In this document: piece by piece, positions 53,722-63,553 of the stretch
How the letters are laid out: each line of letters begins with the position of its first letter
Numbering within the stretch: position 1 is the first letter of the stretch
Source of the DNA: Meconema thalassinum
Taxonomy: Eukaryota; Arthropoda; Insecta; Orthoptera; Tettigoniidae
Assembly (NCBI GenBank): GCA_946902985.2
Contig: OX336390.1
Coordinates: forward strand, 525,902,861-525,966,860
DNA: 64,000 nt
Reading direction: 5' to 3'
Program-made: the position numbers and the translations under genes
The notes under the pieces: generated by a model
Seen by the model: only the letters and a program-made list of their open reading frames with translations
Told to the model about the DNA's origin: nothing
Databases searched by the model: none

Positions 53722-55415
53722 CTACGAATTCTAACCTACCTCCATATGAGCTAGACATTTTAAATTTGGAAAATTTGCAGATTTTTGCCTGTAACCAACA
53801 GAAGAATTACCTAAAATTGAAGATTTTAATATTCGACTACATTCTAAATGGCGTACGTAACTTAAATGTTGGTGGCTTTGGAGGTCCATTACTGCTAAAC
53901 GGTAAGACTAATCTAAAAGCGATTGCATCAGCAGAATCGGATTTGACGAGATCTAAAAGTTTTGTCCAGTGACCTATTGTTGTAACTCCTGATACCTTAG
54001 ACAGAGCCAGAGTTTTATACTTGTGGTCTTTATTTTATATTTTATACTTTCGAGGAAAATTGAACTAATTAAGCTAAATTAACCGGAGTAACCGGAAACT
54101 TCATAAGGAGATGTCGATTATGTTTGGCAGCGGATGGGGAACATTTTCAGCATCTACTGTACTGTAAACATGGTAAGTAAGAATGCATGATTCTGATTTT
54201 AACCACCGTACTCTGCCGTACACATGCGCGGTCGGCAACCGGCAACTGAGTCGTCACTGTCGGAGCGCGTGAGCGAGAATGTCCTTGCCAAGCAAAATAG
54301 AAGACCCTGTATTTACAGTATTCCTATATAAGGGAAATCTTATAGAAATAGTTTTCAAATACTTCAGCTCTCAAGTTATAAGCTTCTAACAGCTGCATGA
54401 GAGAGCTAACAAATTATAAACTTGTTAATTATCACCTAAACTAGATAATAAGCTAGCTCTTAAGGAAGGTAGCTTGACGTGGGTAGACGACTACGAGAGA
54501 GATACATTTTGCATGCCCTTACGTCAATGGTTTCCAACTTTTATATAGCTGGTGATACCCTTAATGCAGAGTTTACTCTTAAGCAGTATCCTTAAAAGTT
54601 TTGGAGAGAGAAAATCACCGTTCATTATGAAGAAAGTCAATATTCTTCACTCTTAATAAGTTTTATTTTTGTAAAATAAAAATGTGTTTACTTCGTTCAT
54701 CGAGGTATAAATTATGAAGTTAAAATAGCATATAACTTTCGATGCAGTTACTTCTGTGCTTTATGACATTTCAACAAGATCTAGGTAAACTTGATATTGT
54801 AAGGGGCAATTATAAGGGAAATAAAATGTGCTGAGCCAGGTCTCTCACTTGTAGGATAAGTATAATATTACTTAATTTGTATCACGTTGGAGTCCTGTCA
54901 CAAATAACATTTCAAATCCGAAAATTGGAATTTATAATTTGTCCGCATTAATCCCCAAGCAGTCTTTCATCTGTTAGTCCATGTACGGAGTTGTACAATG
55001 GCTGAAATTCACCTTGATCAACATAACAATATGGCATTAGACTCGTACATTTTATATTTCTGACCATAGACACTTTGAGCATAATGAAACTTAATATTGT
55101 GACATTAAGAAAAATGAGACTCTGAAGATTTACACAAACAATATGTTGTGGTTTGATGAAGATGTTATGGTCAAGGAATAAAGGAGAAAAGTTTTGATAT
55201 CTATGCAGTAGAAAATTAACATTTTGTAGCAAACTGTGCTCCAAATTATTAACAAAAATTGAATTTGAATCAAAATATAAGTTTCATGACTTCGCCAATA
55301 AGGTAATTAACCCGTAACACAATATTACTTTCTTATTCAAAATGTCGCATTTCATTATGTTTTTTTTTCCACATTACTGGAATCAACTATTCTCTTCAAG
55401 TCAAGCGAACTATAG
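53722..55415. other. No recognised feature
   Basis: Long AT-rich stretch with no ORF above about 100 codons that has any motif. A GC-richer patch at 54220-54290 is unassigned. Confidence 0.5.
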
Positions 55416-56220
55416 TGATACGTGCCACCCCCTAGTGACACTTTTGTTAACTGGATTACGGTGGCTTGAAACACAACACATATTGTTCCTTTAAAGAATT
55501 AATTAACTTTATTGCAGCCAGAAAGATACACTACTCATCAGCAAATACAAGCAATTAGAACCTTACTCCAGTTTCCTCAAGTCTCTTCCTTATGGAGAGC
55601 TCTTGCCCCCTTTCACTTGTCAGCAAACAACAGAAGTTAATCCGTCCTAATGAGTCCGGTGGCCTTGACATAAACTACCTGCACCTCTTACTTATGTACA
55701 CAAACTACAGTTACTTACGATAACCTGCTACACGCTGCTTCGCTGTCCGCGAGCTGGGAAACAATGTCACTGGATTTCGTAACTCGCACGGCACTTCGCC
55801 ACAATAACTCTGTCGCTCAGTGAAATCACACTCGCTCAAGACACAGGCACTCCCCTGTATGCTTCTCACTCCCTCGCTGTCAAGAGAATCAGCTTCACTA
55901 GGAGTTTCGCAAGTCACGTCACCACACTTCTGTCGATCAGGATAAACGCTCGCACTAGCTCGAAAAACACACACACACTGCTTGACAGGTCACTCTTATA
56001 TAGCAGGCCGGTGACTCAATAAATGCTTCTAGACCCATCCAGGGTTCACGGCTTCTCGAGGTTTCCATCGCTGGCTGGGTCACGCATATTCTGGACCGTC
56101 CCTTTGTCCTAGTAGACCTGTTGCATAAGGCGCACGCAATACAATGAGGCAGAGCACAGCCCAGCCCTGGGGCAGTTGTGACTCATGCGGCGAGCGATGA
56201 AACAACTCACAGCCGTATCA
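55416..56220 (-). repeat. Gypsy 3' LTR
   Basis: 805 bp, plus-strand ends TGATACG and CGTATCA. Its ORF at 55711-55974 is repeated almost exactly in the other LTR and is not a gene. A tatatag patch near 55994 could be part of the LTR promoter. Confidence 0.93.
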
Positions 56221-56234
56221 CCCCTCCCCCCTTC
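56221..56234 (-). promoter_or_regulatory. Polypurine tract
   Basis: On the minus strand, a run of G with few A (aaggggggagggg) directly abuts the 3' LTR, as required for plus-strand priming. Confidence 0.85.
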
Positions 56235-56262
56235 CTAAAAGGCTGATCGTCCCGATCAATCA

Positions 56263-57868
56263 TTAGTCCGTCTGTGTCCCTCCGTAGGCTGCCAAGCGAT
56301 CTCGATGCACGATCTTCATCTTCGCCCTCGGGCTCCGCTGGATCCTGTAGACGACATCGTTGATCCGTTTCACGACTCGGTACGGGTCCTCCCAGGACTT
56401 CTGCAGTTTGGGTGACAGGCCTTTCTTCCGTAATGGGTTGAAGAGCCAGACCAGGTCGTCCTCGTGGAATCCGCCGGCATCCGTCTGCTGGTCGTATCGG
56501 GTCTTCATTCGGTCGGTCTTGATCCAAAGTTTCCTCCTCGCGAAGGCGTGCACGTCCTCCAGTTGGTCGACCAGTTCTTGACAATACTGGCTTACCGGGA
56601 CCGGACCATTCCCAGGTCGGCCGAAGGCAAGATCGACTGGTAGACGGAGTTCCCTCCCAAACATGGCCCGTGCTGGTGTGCACCCGGTAGCTTCATGCAC
56701 GGCGGCGCGGTAGGCCAGGAGAAATAGAGAAAGATGTCTGTCCCAATCCCTCTGGTGCTCGCTGACGACTATTCGGAGATGGTTCTCGATGGTGCGATTG
56801 AATCGCTCTACCATCCCGTCGGACTGAGGGTATAGCGGCGTCGTCCTTGTCTTCCGGATTCCCAGCAGCGGGCATAGGTTCTGGAACACCTGTGGCTCGA
56901 AGTTCCTCCCTTGGTCGGAGTGCAGCTCCAGGTGTACTCCGTACCGGCTGACGAATTCCTTCACCAGGGTCTCTGCGATCGTCGCGGCTACTTGGTTAGG
57001 GAGCGCATACGCCTCCTGCCATTTGGTGAAGTAGTCGCTGACGACCAATATGTAGCGGTTCCCTGCCTCGCTTAACGGGAATGGCCCAGCAACATCGATG
57101 GCCACTCTCTCCATGGGGCCGCCCACGTTGTAGGTCTTCAGTGGACCCCCATCGTCTTCGTCCTGGGCCCTTGCTGGCTGCGCAATCGTGGCATCTCGCG
57201 CAGTGGTTTTCCACGTCTGTTCGGCACCCGATCCAATAGAACCGCTCTCTCAGCTTCTCCAGGGTCTTCTTTATCCCTAAGTGTCCACCAGATGATCCTC
57301 CATGAACTTCCTTCAGGACTTCCTCCGTCACAGCCTTTGGAACGACGACTTGTTCCCGAGATGTCTTCCCGTCGGTGCTCTCCCAGGTACTGCAGATGAG
57401 GCCATCCCTCACAACCAGCGAGTCCCACTGCGCCCAGTAGGACTTAAACTTTGGGCTGCAGTAACTCACAATGTTCCACCCGGGTCTGGGGACACAGGCC
57501 CTCTTCCATTCGGCTATCAGTCCCAGGTCATCATCTTCTGCTTGTGCCCGCGTGAAAGATTCGCAGCTCCAGCTCCCTTGAAGTTGCACAGTAGTCCGTC
57601 GGCACTGTATCCCGGAGTTCTCCTCCCTTCTAGTACAGAAGGTGCAGTCTTCGGGGCACGGTCTTCGTGACAGGGCGTCGGCATTAGAATGCAGTTGGCC
57701 TTTCCTGTGCTGGATCTCAAAGTTGTACTGTTGAAGCCTCTCTAACCACCGCGCGAGTTGACCCTCAGGCTGCTTGAAATTCAAGAGCCACCGCAGGGAT
57801 GCATGGTCGGTCCTGATGAGAAATTCTTGCCCGTACAGGTGCTTGTGGAAGTGTTCAATGGTCCTCAC
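56263..57868 (-). pseudogene. Gypsy RNase H and integrase region
   Basis: Frame 56996-57868 begins within RNase H (TIEHFHKHLYGQEFLIRTDH, ADALSRRP) and runs into the integrase zinc-binding HHCC: HGGSSGGHLGIKKTLEKLR, CARCHDC. Near 57100 the reading moves to frame 56263-57126, which has the integrase core. The first D lies in AIDVAGPFPL, the second in LHSDQGRNFE and the E in DGMVERFNRTI. A GPY/F-like end (LSPKLQKSWEDPYRVVKRIN) follows. The D,D35E set is present, but the frameshift and another at 57868-57908 separate it from RT. Confidence 0.9.
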
Positions 57869-57907
57869 GATGGCGAGCAGTTCCTTCCTGGTGACGCAGT
57901 AGTTCCT

Positions 57908-58852
57908 CTATGGCTTTGACAAGGCTTTGCTGAGGTAGGTCACTACTCTCTCCTCGCCGTCCACTATTTGCGACAGAATTCCCCCTATACCAAAGTCGCT
58001 GGCATCGGTATCGACGATGAACCTTGTTCCAGGTCTGGGGTAGGCCAGAATAGGCGCGGTGCACAGAGCCTGCTTGAGTTGTTCGAAGACACTGTAGCAT
58101 TCTGCTGTCCACGTGAAGAGTTGGTCCTTCTCAGTCAGTCGATGCAGTGGTTTGGCGATGTCGGCGAATCTTCTCACGAAGCGACGGTAATAAGTGCATA
58201 GTCCCAAGAAGCTTCGTAGTCGGGACTTGTCCTTCGGAACTGGCCACTCCCTCACATCTGCGGTCTTTTCTGGGTCGGTAGGCACCCCTTTCTCGGAGAT
58301 AATATGCCCAAGGTACTGGACCTGCTTCTGGAAGAGCTGACACTTCTTGGGGCTTAACTTCAGCTGGGCAGCCCGTAGCTTCATCAAGATCTCCTTCAGG
58401 TTGCTGTAGAGCTCCTCGAAGCTTCTTCCCAGAACGATGACGTCGTCTAGGTTGATCAGGCAGGTCTTCCAGTGTAGTCCCCTCAGAATGGACTCCATTA
58501 AACTTTCGAAGGTCGCAGGGGCGTTGCACAGAACGAATGGCATGACGGTGAACTGCCAGAGCTCGCTGCCCACCGAGAACGCCGTTTCCTTGCGGTCCTT
58601 AGGGTGGAGCTCCACCTGCCAGTAGCCACTCTTCAAATCCAAGGTGGAGAACCATCTTGATCCTGATATGGTGTTCAGCGTGTTGTCGATCCGGGGTAAA
58701 GGGTAGCTGTCCTTCTTCGTGACGTCGTTCACCCGCCTGTAGACCACGCAGAACCTGGTGGAACCGTCCTTCTTCTCCACTAGCACGACCGGAGAACTCC
58801 AAGGACTATGTGATTGCTCGATAACCCCTTGCTCCTTCATCTCTTCTACCAT
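57908..58852 (-). pseudogene. Gypsy reverse transcriptase
   Basis: The 314-residue frame starts MVEEMKEQGVIEQSHSPWSS and shows VVLVEKKDGSTRFCVVYR, FSTLDLKSGYWQVELHP (catalytic D), FVLCNAPATFESLM and INLDDVIVLG. In this family the last motif is normally YLDDV, so the aromatic residue before L is replaced by N at the active site. The two D residues are kept. It continues through YLGHIISEKGV and FLGLCTYYRRF into the start of RNase H (FIVDTDASDFGIGGILSQ). The element is minus-stranded, like all its neighbours in pol. Confidence 0.92.
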
Positions 58853-59252
58853 CGGGTCGACTTCTGCTTGCTTGGCGAGCGGGAACGTCGGAATGGGGGG
58901 CCCTAATCGGTGCGCTGTCCCTAACGTCGATTCTGTGCTGGACCAAGCTTGTCCTGCCGAAGTCTTTGCTCTCCACGGAGAATACCTCCTGGAATTCGCG
59001 TAGCAGGTCCTGAAGTTGGCGTGATTGTTCCTCGTCTAAATGGTCCTGGGATCCTTGGTACAGCTTCTGTAGTTCTTCTGGCAGTGCGCGTCTTCATCGG
59101 TTGTCCGTCTGTCGTATCTGTGATGCGGGCAATCCAGGTAACGGACTCGCAGACTTCTAGGTTGGTGTCCCGGTGAACCGTAATGTCGTAGTCGTTCAGG
59201 TTGGACAGGCGGATGTACGGCCGAGACGTCGTGTTGATGAGAGTCTTGGCAA

Positions 59253-59726
59253 TTAGCAATCTTTTATCTGGATGTCCTCATATTTTGGCTCGATGACAGC
59301 CGCCACTCCCTCAGCAGTTCCGTCGACAATTACGGCAGCGCCGACCTCCGTCCTGGCGGGAACGATGACGTCTCTCAGCCTTACTCGTCGTGCGGTGATG
59401 GACTCGTGCGCTGGTTGCAAAGCAAGTTCCTCACTTCCGAAGTGCAGAGTGTTGGTACTCAGTTCCAAGATGATATCGTTCTGGTCCAGAAAGTCCAGTC
59501 CGATGATCACTTCGTTTGATACGTCAGCCACAAGCACTGGATGCTTCACGGCCCGTCGACCAATGACGAACTCCAGTGATGCTTCGCCATGTACCGGTGC
59601 AGTCTCTCCAGTCGCGGTTATTAGTTGGAGGTTCCTTTGTGTGGGTTGCACTCTCCACCTCAGGATCACGGTGGGATTAACGATGGTCCTCGACGCTCTC
59701 GTGTCGATCAGCATGGGCCAGCTCAC
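59253..59726 (-). pseudogene. Gypsy protease region
   Basis: A retropepsin-like segment opens MSWPMLIDTRASRTIVNPTV. The active-site triad in this family is D-T/S-G, but here it reads DTR, so the protease is probably inactive. The flap-like VIGLDFLDQNDIILE block follows further on. The frame closes at IQIKDC and the linker to RT (about 58853-59252) is frameshifted. Confidence 0.85.
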
Positions 59727-59839
59727 TCATGACTCCGTCACCATCAGGCTGCTATTGTCCCTCCGTAACTTCGTCACACGAACTTGGACTGCCGGGTCTT
59801 GACGACTGTCACAAGCCAACCTTTGCCCCCCAAGGCTGG

Positions 59840-60061
59840 CTAATACTCGTTTCCCTGGGCCGCGCGGTTTTCAGACGACTGATTTCCCGTCGGATACCCT
59901 CGGCGGCGGCGATCACCGCAGTCCTTGCTCAGGTGGCCTTTCTTACCGCAGGTCCAGCAGGTCGGTAGTCCTCTTCCGGGCCGCCTCTCCGATTGTCTTC
60001 CAGCGGTGTCGTTGATGGTGGCGCCGCGACTATCGAAGAAACGGCTTAGTGCCTCCATCAA
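59840..60061 (-). pseudogene. Gypsy nucleocapsid zinc knuckle
   Basis: A short frame with CWTCGKKGHLSKDC, an exact C-x2-C-x4-H-x4-C knuckle that binds the packaged RNA. It is out of frame with the preceding gag by a shift between 60061 and 60094. Confidence 0.9.
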
Positions 60062-60093
60062 TTCGTCGGCCAGGGGCTTGGTCTCGTTGGTTT

Positions 60094-61326
60094 TTACTGT
60101 TCGTCGACTTCCACTTGACGCACCCGCGCGTGCATTCTAGATGCCTGTTTTGCCGTCTCGAACTCAAGTGCGTGGCTCAGCGCATCTGCCAGGGTCTTAT
60201 TGCGCCTGAGTCGCAGCGCCTGTTGAGTGTCCGAGTCCCGTACCCCGTCGGTGAAGGTCTGCGTCGCAATCGGTTCCAGTAAGTCGGCCGGCGCTGTTGG
60301 ATAGGCGAGCCTTACGAGGCGTGCGATGTCCATCTCGAACTCCTGCAGGATTTCCGCGTTCTTTAGTACCCGGGTCCGGAGCTGCATTTGGTAGGCCTGC
60401 TGAAGATGGCTATCTCCATATCGGGACTCCATATGGGCGATTAGTGAAGCGTAGTCCTGGGATCCAGTCGGGATGGCCTGAAGGACGTTAAGGGCGTCCC
60501 CTCTCAGCGCTACAATGAGAGCTGTAGCCTTTTCCGTGCTGTTCCAGTTGTTTATGGTACAGGCTGCCTCGAACTGACGTAAGTAGGTGCTCCACGGGAC
60601 CTTTCCGTCGAAGGTTGGGAGCGTCCCTCTGCTATGTCCCGTTCCTGATATTCCCGGTGAAACGCTGGGCGGGCGTTGGCGCAGTTCGGCAACTTCCTCT
60701 TGTAGAGCGTTGAATCTCGTTTCCATCCCCGTCGGCGGGCGTTGGCGCAGCTCGGCAACTTCCTTTTGTAAGGCGTTGAATTTCTCCTCCACCCCCATCA
60801 GTGGGCGTCGGCGCAGCTCGGCAACTTCCACTTGTAAGGCGTCGAACTTCTTTTCCACTGCCGTGACTTCCTCACGCAGAAACTGTTCTAATTTCCTTTG
60901 GCTTTCCTCTAATTTCGTCAGCAGACACTCTTCCAGATTTTTCTGGCCATCCAGAAATTTGGCGGTTAGGTCCTCTGCTAACTTATTCTGGCTGTGCTCC
61001 ATCTTCCTCTGGCTGTCCTCTAATTTCGCAGTTAGGTCCTCGGTTAACTTATTCTGACCGTCTTCTAATTTAGAAGTTAGGTCCTCGGCTAAATTCTTCT
61101 GGCCGTCTTCTAGTTTAGCAGTTAGGTCCTCGGCTAACTTCTTCTGGACGTCTTCTAGTTTGGCAGTTAAGTCCTCGGCTAACTTCTTCTGGCCGTCCTC
61201 CATCTTCTTCTGGCCGTCCTCCATCATCTTCTGGCCGTCTTTCATCTTGGCTTCCATGTCACTTAACTTTTCTATCAATGCTGCAAATTGCGCTTCCATT
61301 TTAGATGTTTGTCTTGTAAAGGGCAT
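60094..61326 (-). CDS. Gypsy gag with extended coiled coil
   Basis: 410 residues from MPFTRQTSKMEAQFAAL. Residues of about 30-125 are a long tandem run built on a 15-residue unit of the type KLAEDLTAKLEDGQK, strongly predicted to form a coiled coil. A second set of near repeats (EEKFNALQKEVAELRQRPP) covers about 150-215. The retrotransposon gag capsid-like part follows, with PTFDGKVPWSTYLRQFEAAC, KATALIVALRGDALNVLQAI and QLRTRVLKNAEILQEFEMDI. It is uninterrupted, unlike pol. The repeat expansion may vary between copies. Confidence 0.92.
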   Translation of the reverse strand: MPFTRQTSKMEAQFAALIEKLSDMEAKMKDGQKMMEDGQKKMEDGQKKLAEDLTAKLEDVQKKLAEDLTAKLEDGQKNLAEDLTSKLEDGQNKLTEDLTAKLEDSQRKMEHSQNKLAEDLTAKFLDGQKNLEECLLTKLEESQRKLEQFLREEVTAVEKKFDALQVEVAELRRRPLMGVEEKFNALQKEVAELRQRPPTGMETRFNALQEEVAELRQRPPSVSPGISGTGHSRGTLPTFDGKVPWSTYLRQFEAACTINNWNSTEKATALIVALRGDALNVLQAIPTGSQDYASLIAHMESRYGDSHLQQAYQMQLRTRVLKNAEILQEFEMDIARLVRLAYPTAPADLLEPIATQTFTDGVRDSDTQQALRLRRNKTLADALSHALEFETAKQASRMHARVRQVEVDEQ

Positions 61327-61410
61327 GCACTCACAGGAAAATTAAAAAAATGACTTGTTCGGGTTTGAAACCAGGACCGTCAGGTGTTGTGCTTGTGTTT
61401 GAGTTCGTAA

Positions 61411-61428
61411 TCCCGCTTCTGACCCCAG
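61411..61428 (-). promoter_or_regulatory. Gypsy primer-binding site (tRNA-Leu-like)
   Basis: On the minus strand TGGGGTCAGAAGCGGGAT begins two bases inside the 5' LTR end. Animal tRNA-Leu 3' ends complement TGGTGTCAGAAGTGGGAT, so two positions differ. Confidence 0.72.
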
Positions 61429-61429
61429 T

Positions 61430-62241
61430 TGTTACGTGCCACCCCCCCCCCCTAGTGACACTTTTGTTAACTGGATTACGGTGGGTTGAAGCACAACACA
61501 GATTGTTCCTTTAAAGAAATAATTAACTTTATTGTGGCCAGAAAGGTACACTACTCATCAGCAAATACAAGCAATTAGAACCTTACTCCAGTTTCCTCAA
61601 GTCTCTTCCTTATGGAGAGCTCTTGCCCCCTTTCACTTGTCAACAAACCACAGAAGTTAATCCGTCCTAATGAGTCCGGTGGCCTTGACAGAAACTACCT
61701 GCACCTCTTCCTTATGTACACAAACTACAGCTACTTACGATAACCTGCTACACGCTGCTTCGCTGTCCGCGAGCTGGGAAACAATGTCACTGGATTTCGT
61801 AGCTCGCACGGCACTTCGCCACAATACCTCTGTCGCTCAGTGAAATCACACTCGCTCAAGACACAGGCAGTCCCCTGTATGCTTCTCACTCCCTCGCTGT
61901 CAAGAGAATCAGCTTCACTAGGAGTTTCGCAAGTCACGTCACCACACTTCAGTCGCTCAGGATAAACGCTCGCACTAGCTCGAAAAACATACACACACTG
62001 CTTGACAGGTCGCTCTTATATAGCAGGCCGGTGACTCAATAAATGCTTCTAGACCCATCCAGGGTTCACGGCTTCTCGAGGTTTCCATCACTGGCTGGGT
62101 CACGAATATTCTGGACCATCCCTTTGTCCTAGTAGACCTGTTGCAGAAGGCGCACGCAATACACTGAGGCAGAGCACAGCCCAGCCCTGGGGCAATTGTG
62201 ACTCATGCGGCGAGCGATGAAACAATCTCACTGCCGTAACA
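61430..62241 (-). repeat. Gypsy 5' LTR
   Basis: 812 bp, plus-strand ends TGTTACG and CGTAACA. It is nearly identical to 55416-56220. An expanded C run (61441-61452) accounts for most of the length difference. Confidence 0.93.
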
Positions 62242-62284
62242 CCAGTATTCTGATCAGAAACCCATCATTTAAATTAACTCGTGA

Positions 62285-62410
62285 GCTATTCTATGGCCGA
62301 GGGGCGTAGGAGGGCAGCGGTCTAGCTGTTTGCCTCTCACTACGTCAGACCGGGTTCGATTCCCAGTCAATGCATGTGAGATTTTCGAAGTGAAATATCA
62401 TGTCCTGTGG
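62285..62410 (+). mobile_element. tRNA-derived SINE fragment
   Basis: It has an A-box-like ggtctagctgtttgcctctc and B box ccgggttcgattcccag, followed by gattttcgaagtgaaatatc. The family was not determined. Confidence 0.55.
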
Positions 62411-62514
62411 TTCGGATTCCACGTAAAAAGGAGGTCCCGTGGCTCATGATTGCGAGATTAACGGTTACGTTAAACTACAAGCTTCCTATACCCAAGTTAT
62501 TATATTATATTATA

Positions 62515-62545
62515 CTAGCAGTAGTGCCCGGCTTCGCCCGGTGGA
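62515..62545 (-). mobile_element. Helitron 3' terminus, minus strand
   Basis: On the minus strand the stem-loop ccgggcgaagccgggc is followed by actactg and CTAG, then T. The element body would extend to the right, and no 5' end could be found before 64000. Confidence 0.68.
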
Positions 62546-63362
62546 TTTATTTGTTTTATGGATGATAATGAATACTACTACAGAACTGGCACATAATACT
62601 AAAACTAACAGAAGGAAATATTTTAAAAATATAACTTTTTGTGGTTGTGGTGGCGGTGGTGGTGGTAGTCGTGGTGATGGTGGGGGTGATAAGTAGTACA
62701 GTATAATGGACGTAACATTCAGGTCATATTCCCGTAATGATAACGACAATGATGAATAGGGAAACAACTATTTACTAACTACAGTATTGACACATGTAAT
62801 TTACAATCGAATTGAAAAATATGATTAGAAAGAGGAGTATGTGAAATAAAAGACACTGCCTAGGGCCTATATCTCATTGGCTGTTAGAAAGTAGAGATCA
62901 ATAGTGTCGTCTTTTGTCACATAGTGCCATAGGAAAATAATCAGAGCACTGTGGAAAACTTCGGCTGTCCCGAGCACCTGCAGTAGCAATAGTTTCATTT
63001 AGCGCCACATACCCCCCAAGGACAAGGATCTGAATAAATGAAAGTAAATTTGAAAGCATCAACGCTTATTGCAGCTGATTACCTCTATGTACTGCACCAA
63101 CACCATCGCACTTATACAGAGGCATAATATTTTCATGATGATAACTGTTTTAAGGGGCCTAAGAAATCTTCTTGCAATAATTACCCCCGTGACTCCAGTT
63201 TATAAGCAGCGCAAATTGTAACTATTTTCGCAATTCTGGTAGGGGTGACCTGATGCAGCTCACATTGTGAGCCAACAATTGACTTATTAAAATATTCTTA
63301 CAGTTACATTATACGGATATGAATGGTTCTCGGACCTTAAAACGTAGTTTTCAAATTCATTT
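62546..63362. other. No recognised gene
   Basis: Probably Helitron-derived at the left, otherwise unassigned. A GGT/GGC-rich tract at 62641-62690 gives a poly-G/poly-P artefact in two frames. Confidence 0.45.
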
Positions 63363-63382
63363 TTTTCTGTTGTTCTAAATGT

Positions 63383-63534
63383 TTCATTTCATCTGTCATT
63401 CATTTAATCATTGCCCCAGAGGAGTGCGTCAGGCCTCGGCAGCCGGCACAATTCATATCCTCGCCGCTAGATAGGGGTTTCATTCATTCCATTCCTGACC
63501 CGGTCGGAGACTGGAAGTAGGTTGGGGATTTTCA
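63383..63534 (+). mobile_element. SINE-like insertion with long target duplication
   Basis: The ~150-bp insertion contains gccccagaggagtgcgtcag, gcctcggcagccggcacaat, tcctcgccgctagatagggg and cattcctgacccggtcggag. It is flanked by tttctgttgttctaaatgt (63364-63382 and 63535-63553), a 19-bp duplication with at most one difference. That proves target-primed insertion. It has no poly(A), and the right end is ttttca. Confidence 0.85.
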
Positions 63535-63553
63535 TTTCTGTTGTTCTAAATGT

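Larger units (their letters stand above)
55416..62241 (-). mobile_element. Gypsy LTR retrotransposon, full length
   Basis: Two direct LTRs (55416-56220 and 61430-62241) enclose gag and pol on the minus strand. After the 5' LTR, a primer-binding site TGGGGTCAGAAGCGGGAT resembles the complement of animal tRNA-Leu with two differences. Before the 3' LTR is a purine tract, aaggggggagggg. Domain order is gag, zinc knuckle, protease, RT, RNase H and integrase, the Ty3/Gypsy order. There is no env. The LTRs differ at only a few percent by eye, so the insertion is fairly young, although coding is broken by frameshifts. Flanks tatag and ccagt do not match, so no target duplication is evident. Confidence 0.93.

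Noticed and set aside
54295..54312. Mariner-like end agaccctgta
   Set aside because: Ten bases matching the end at 1487-1498 are too few, and no partner end or TIR continuation is present.
55711..61994. Two 87-codon ORFs, one in each Gypsy LTR
   Set aside because: They are chance frames within the LTR sequence, present twice because LTRs are duplicated.
62439..62767. Glycine-rich and proline-rich ORFs on opposite strands
   Set aside because: They are the two readings of a GGT/GGC simple tract next to a Helitron end.
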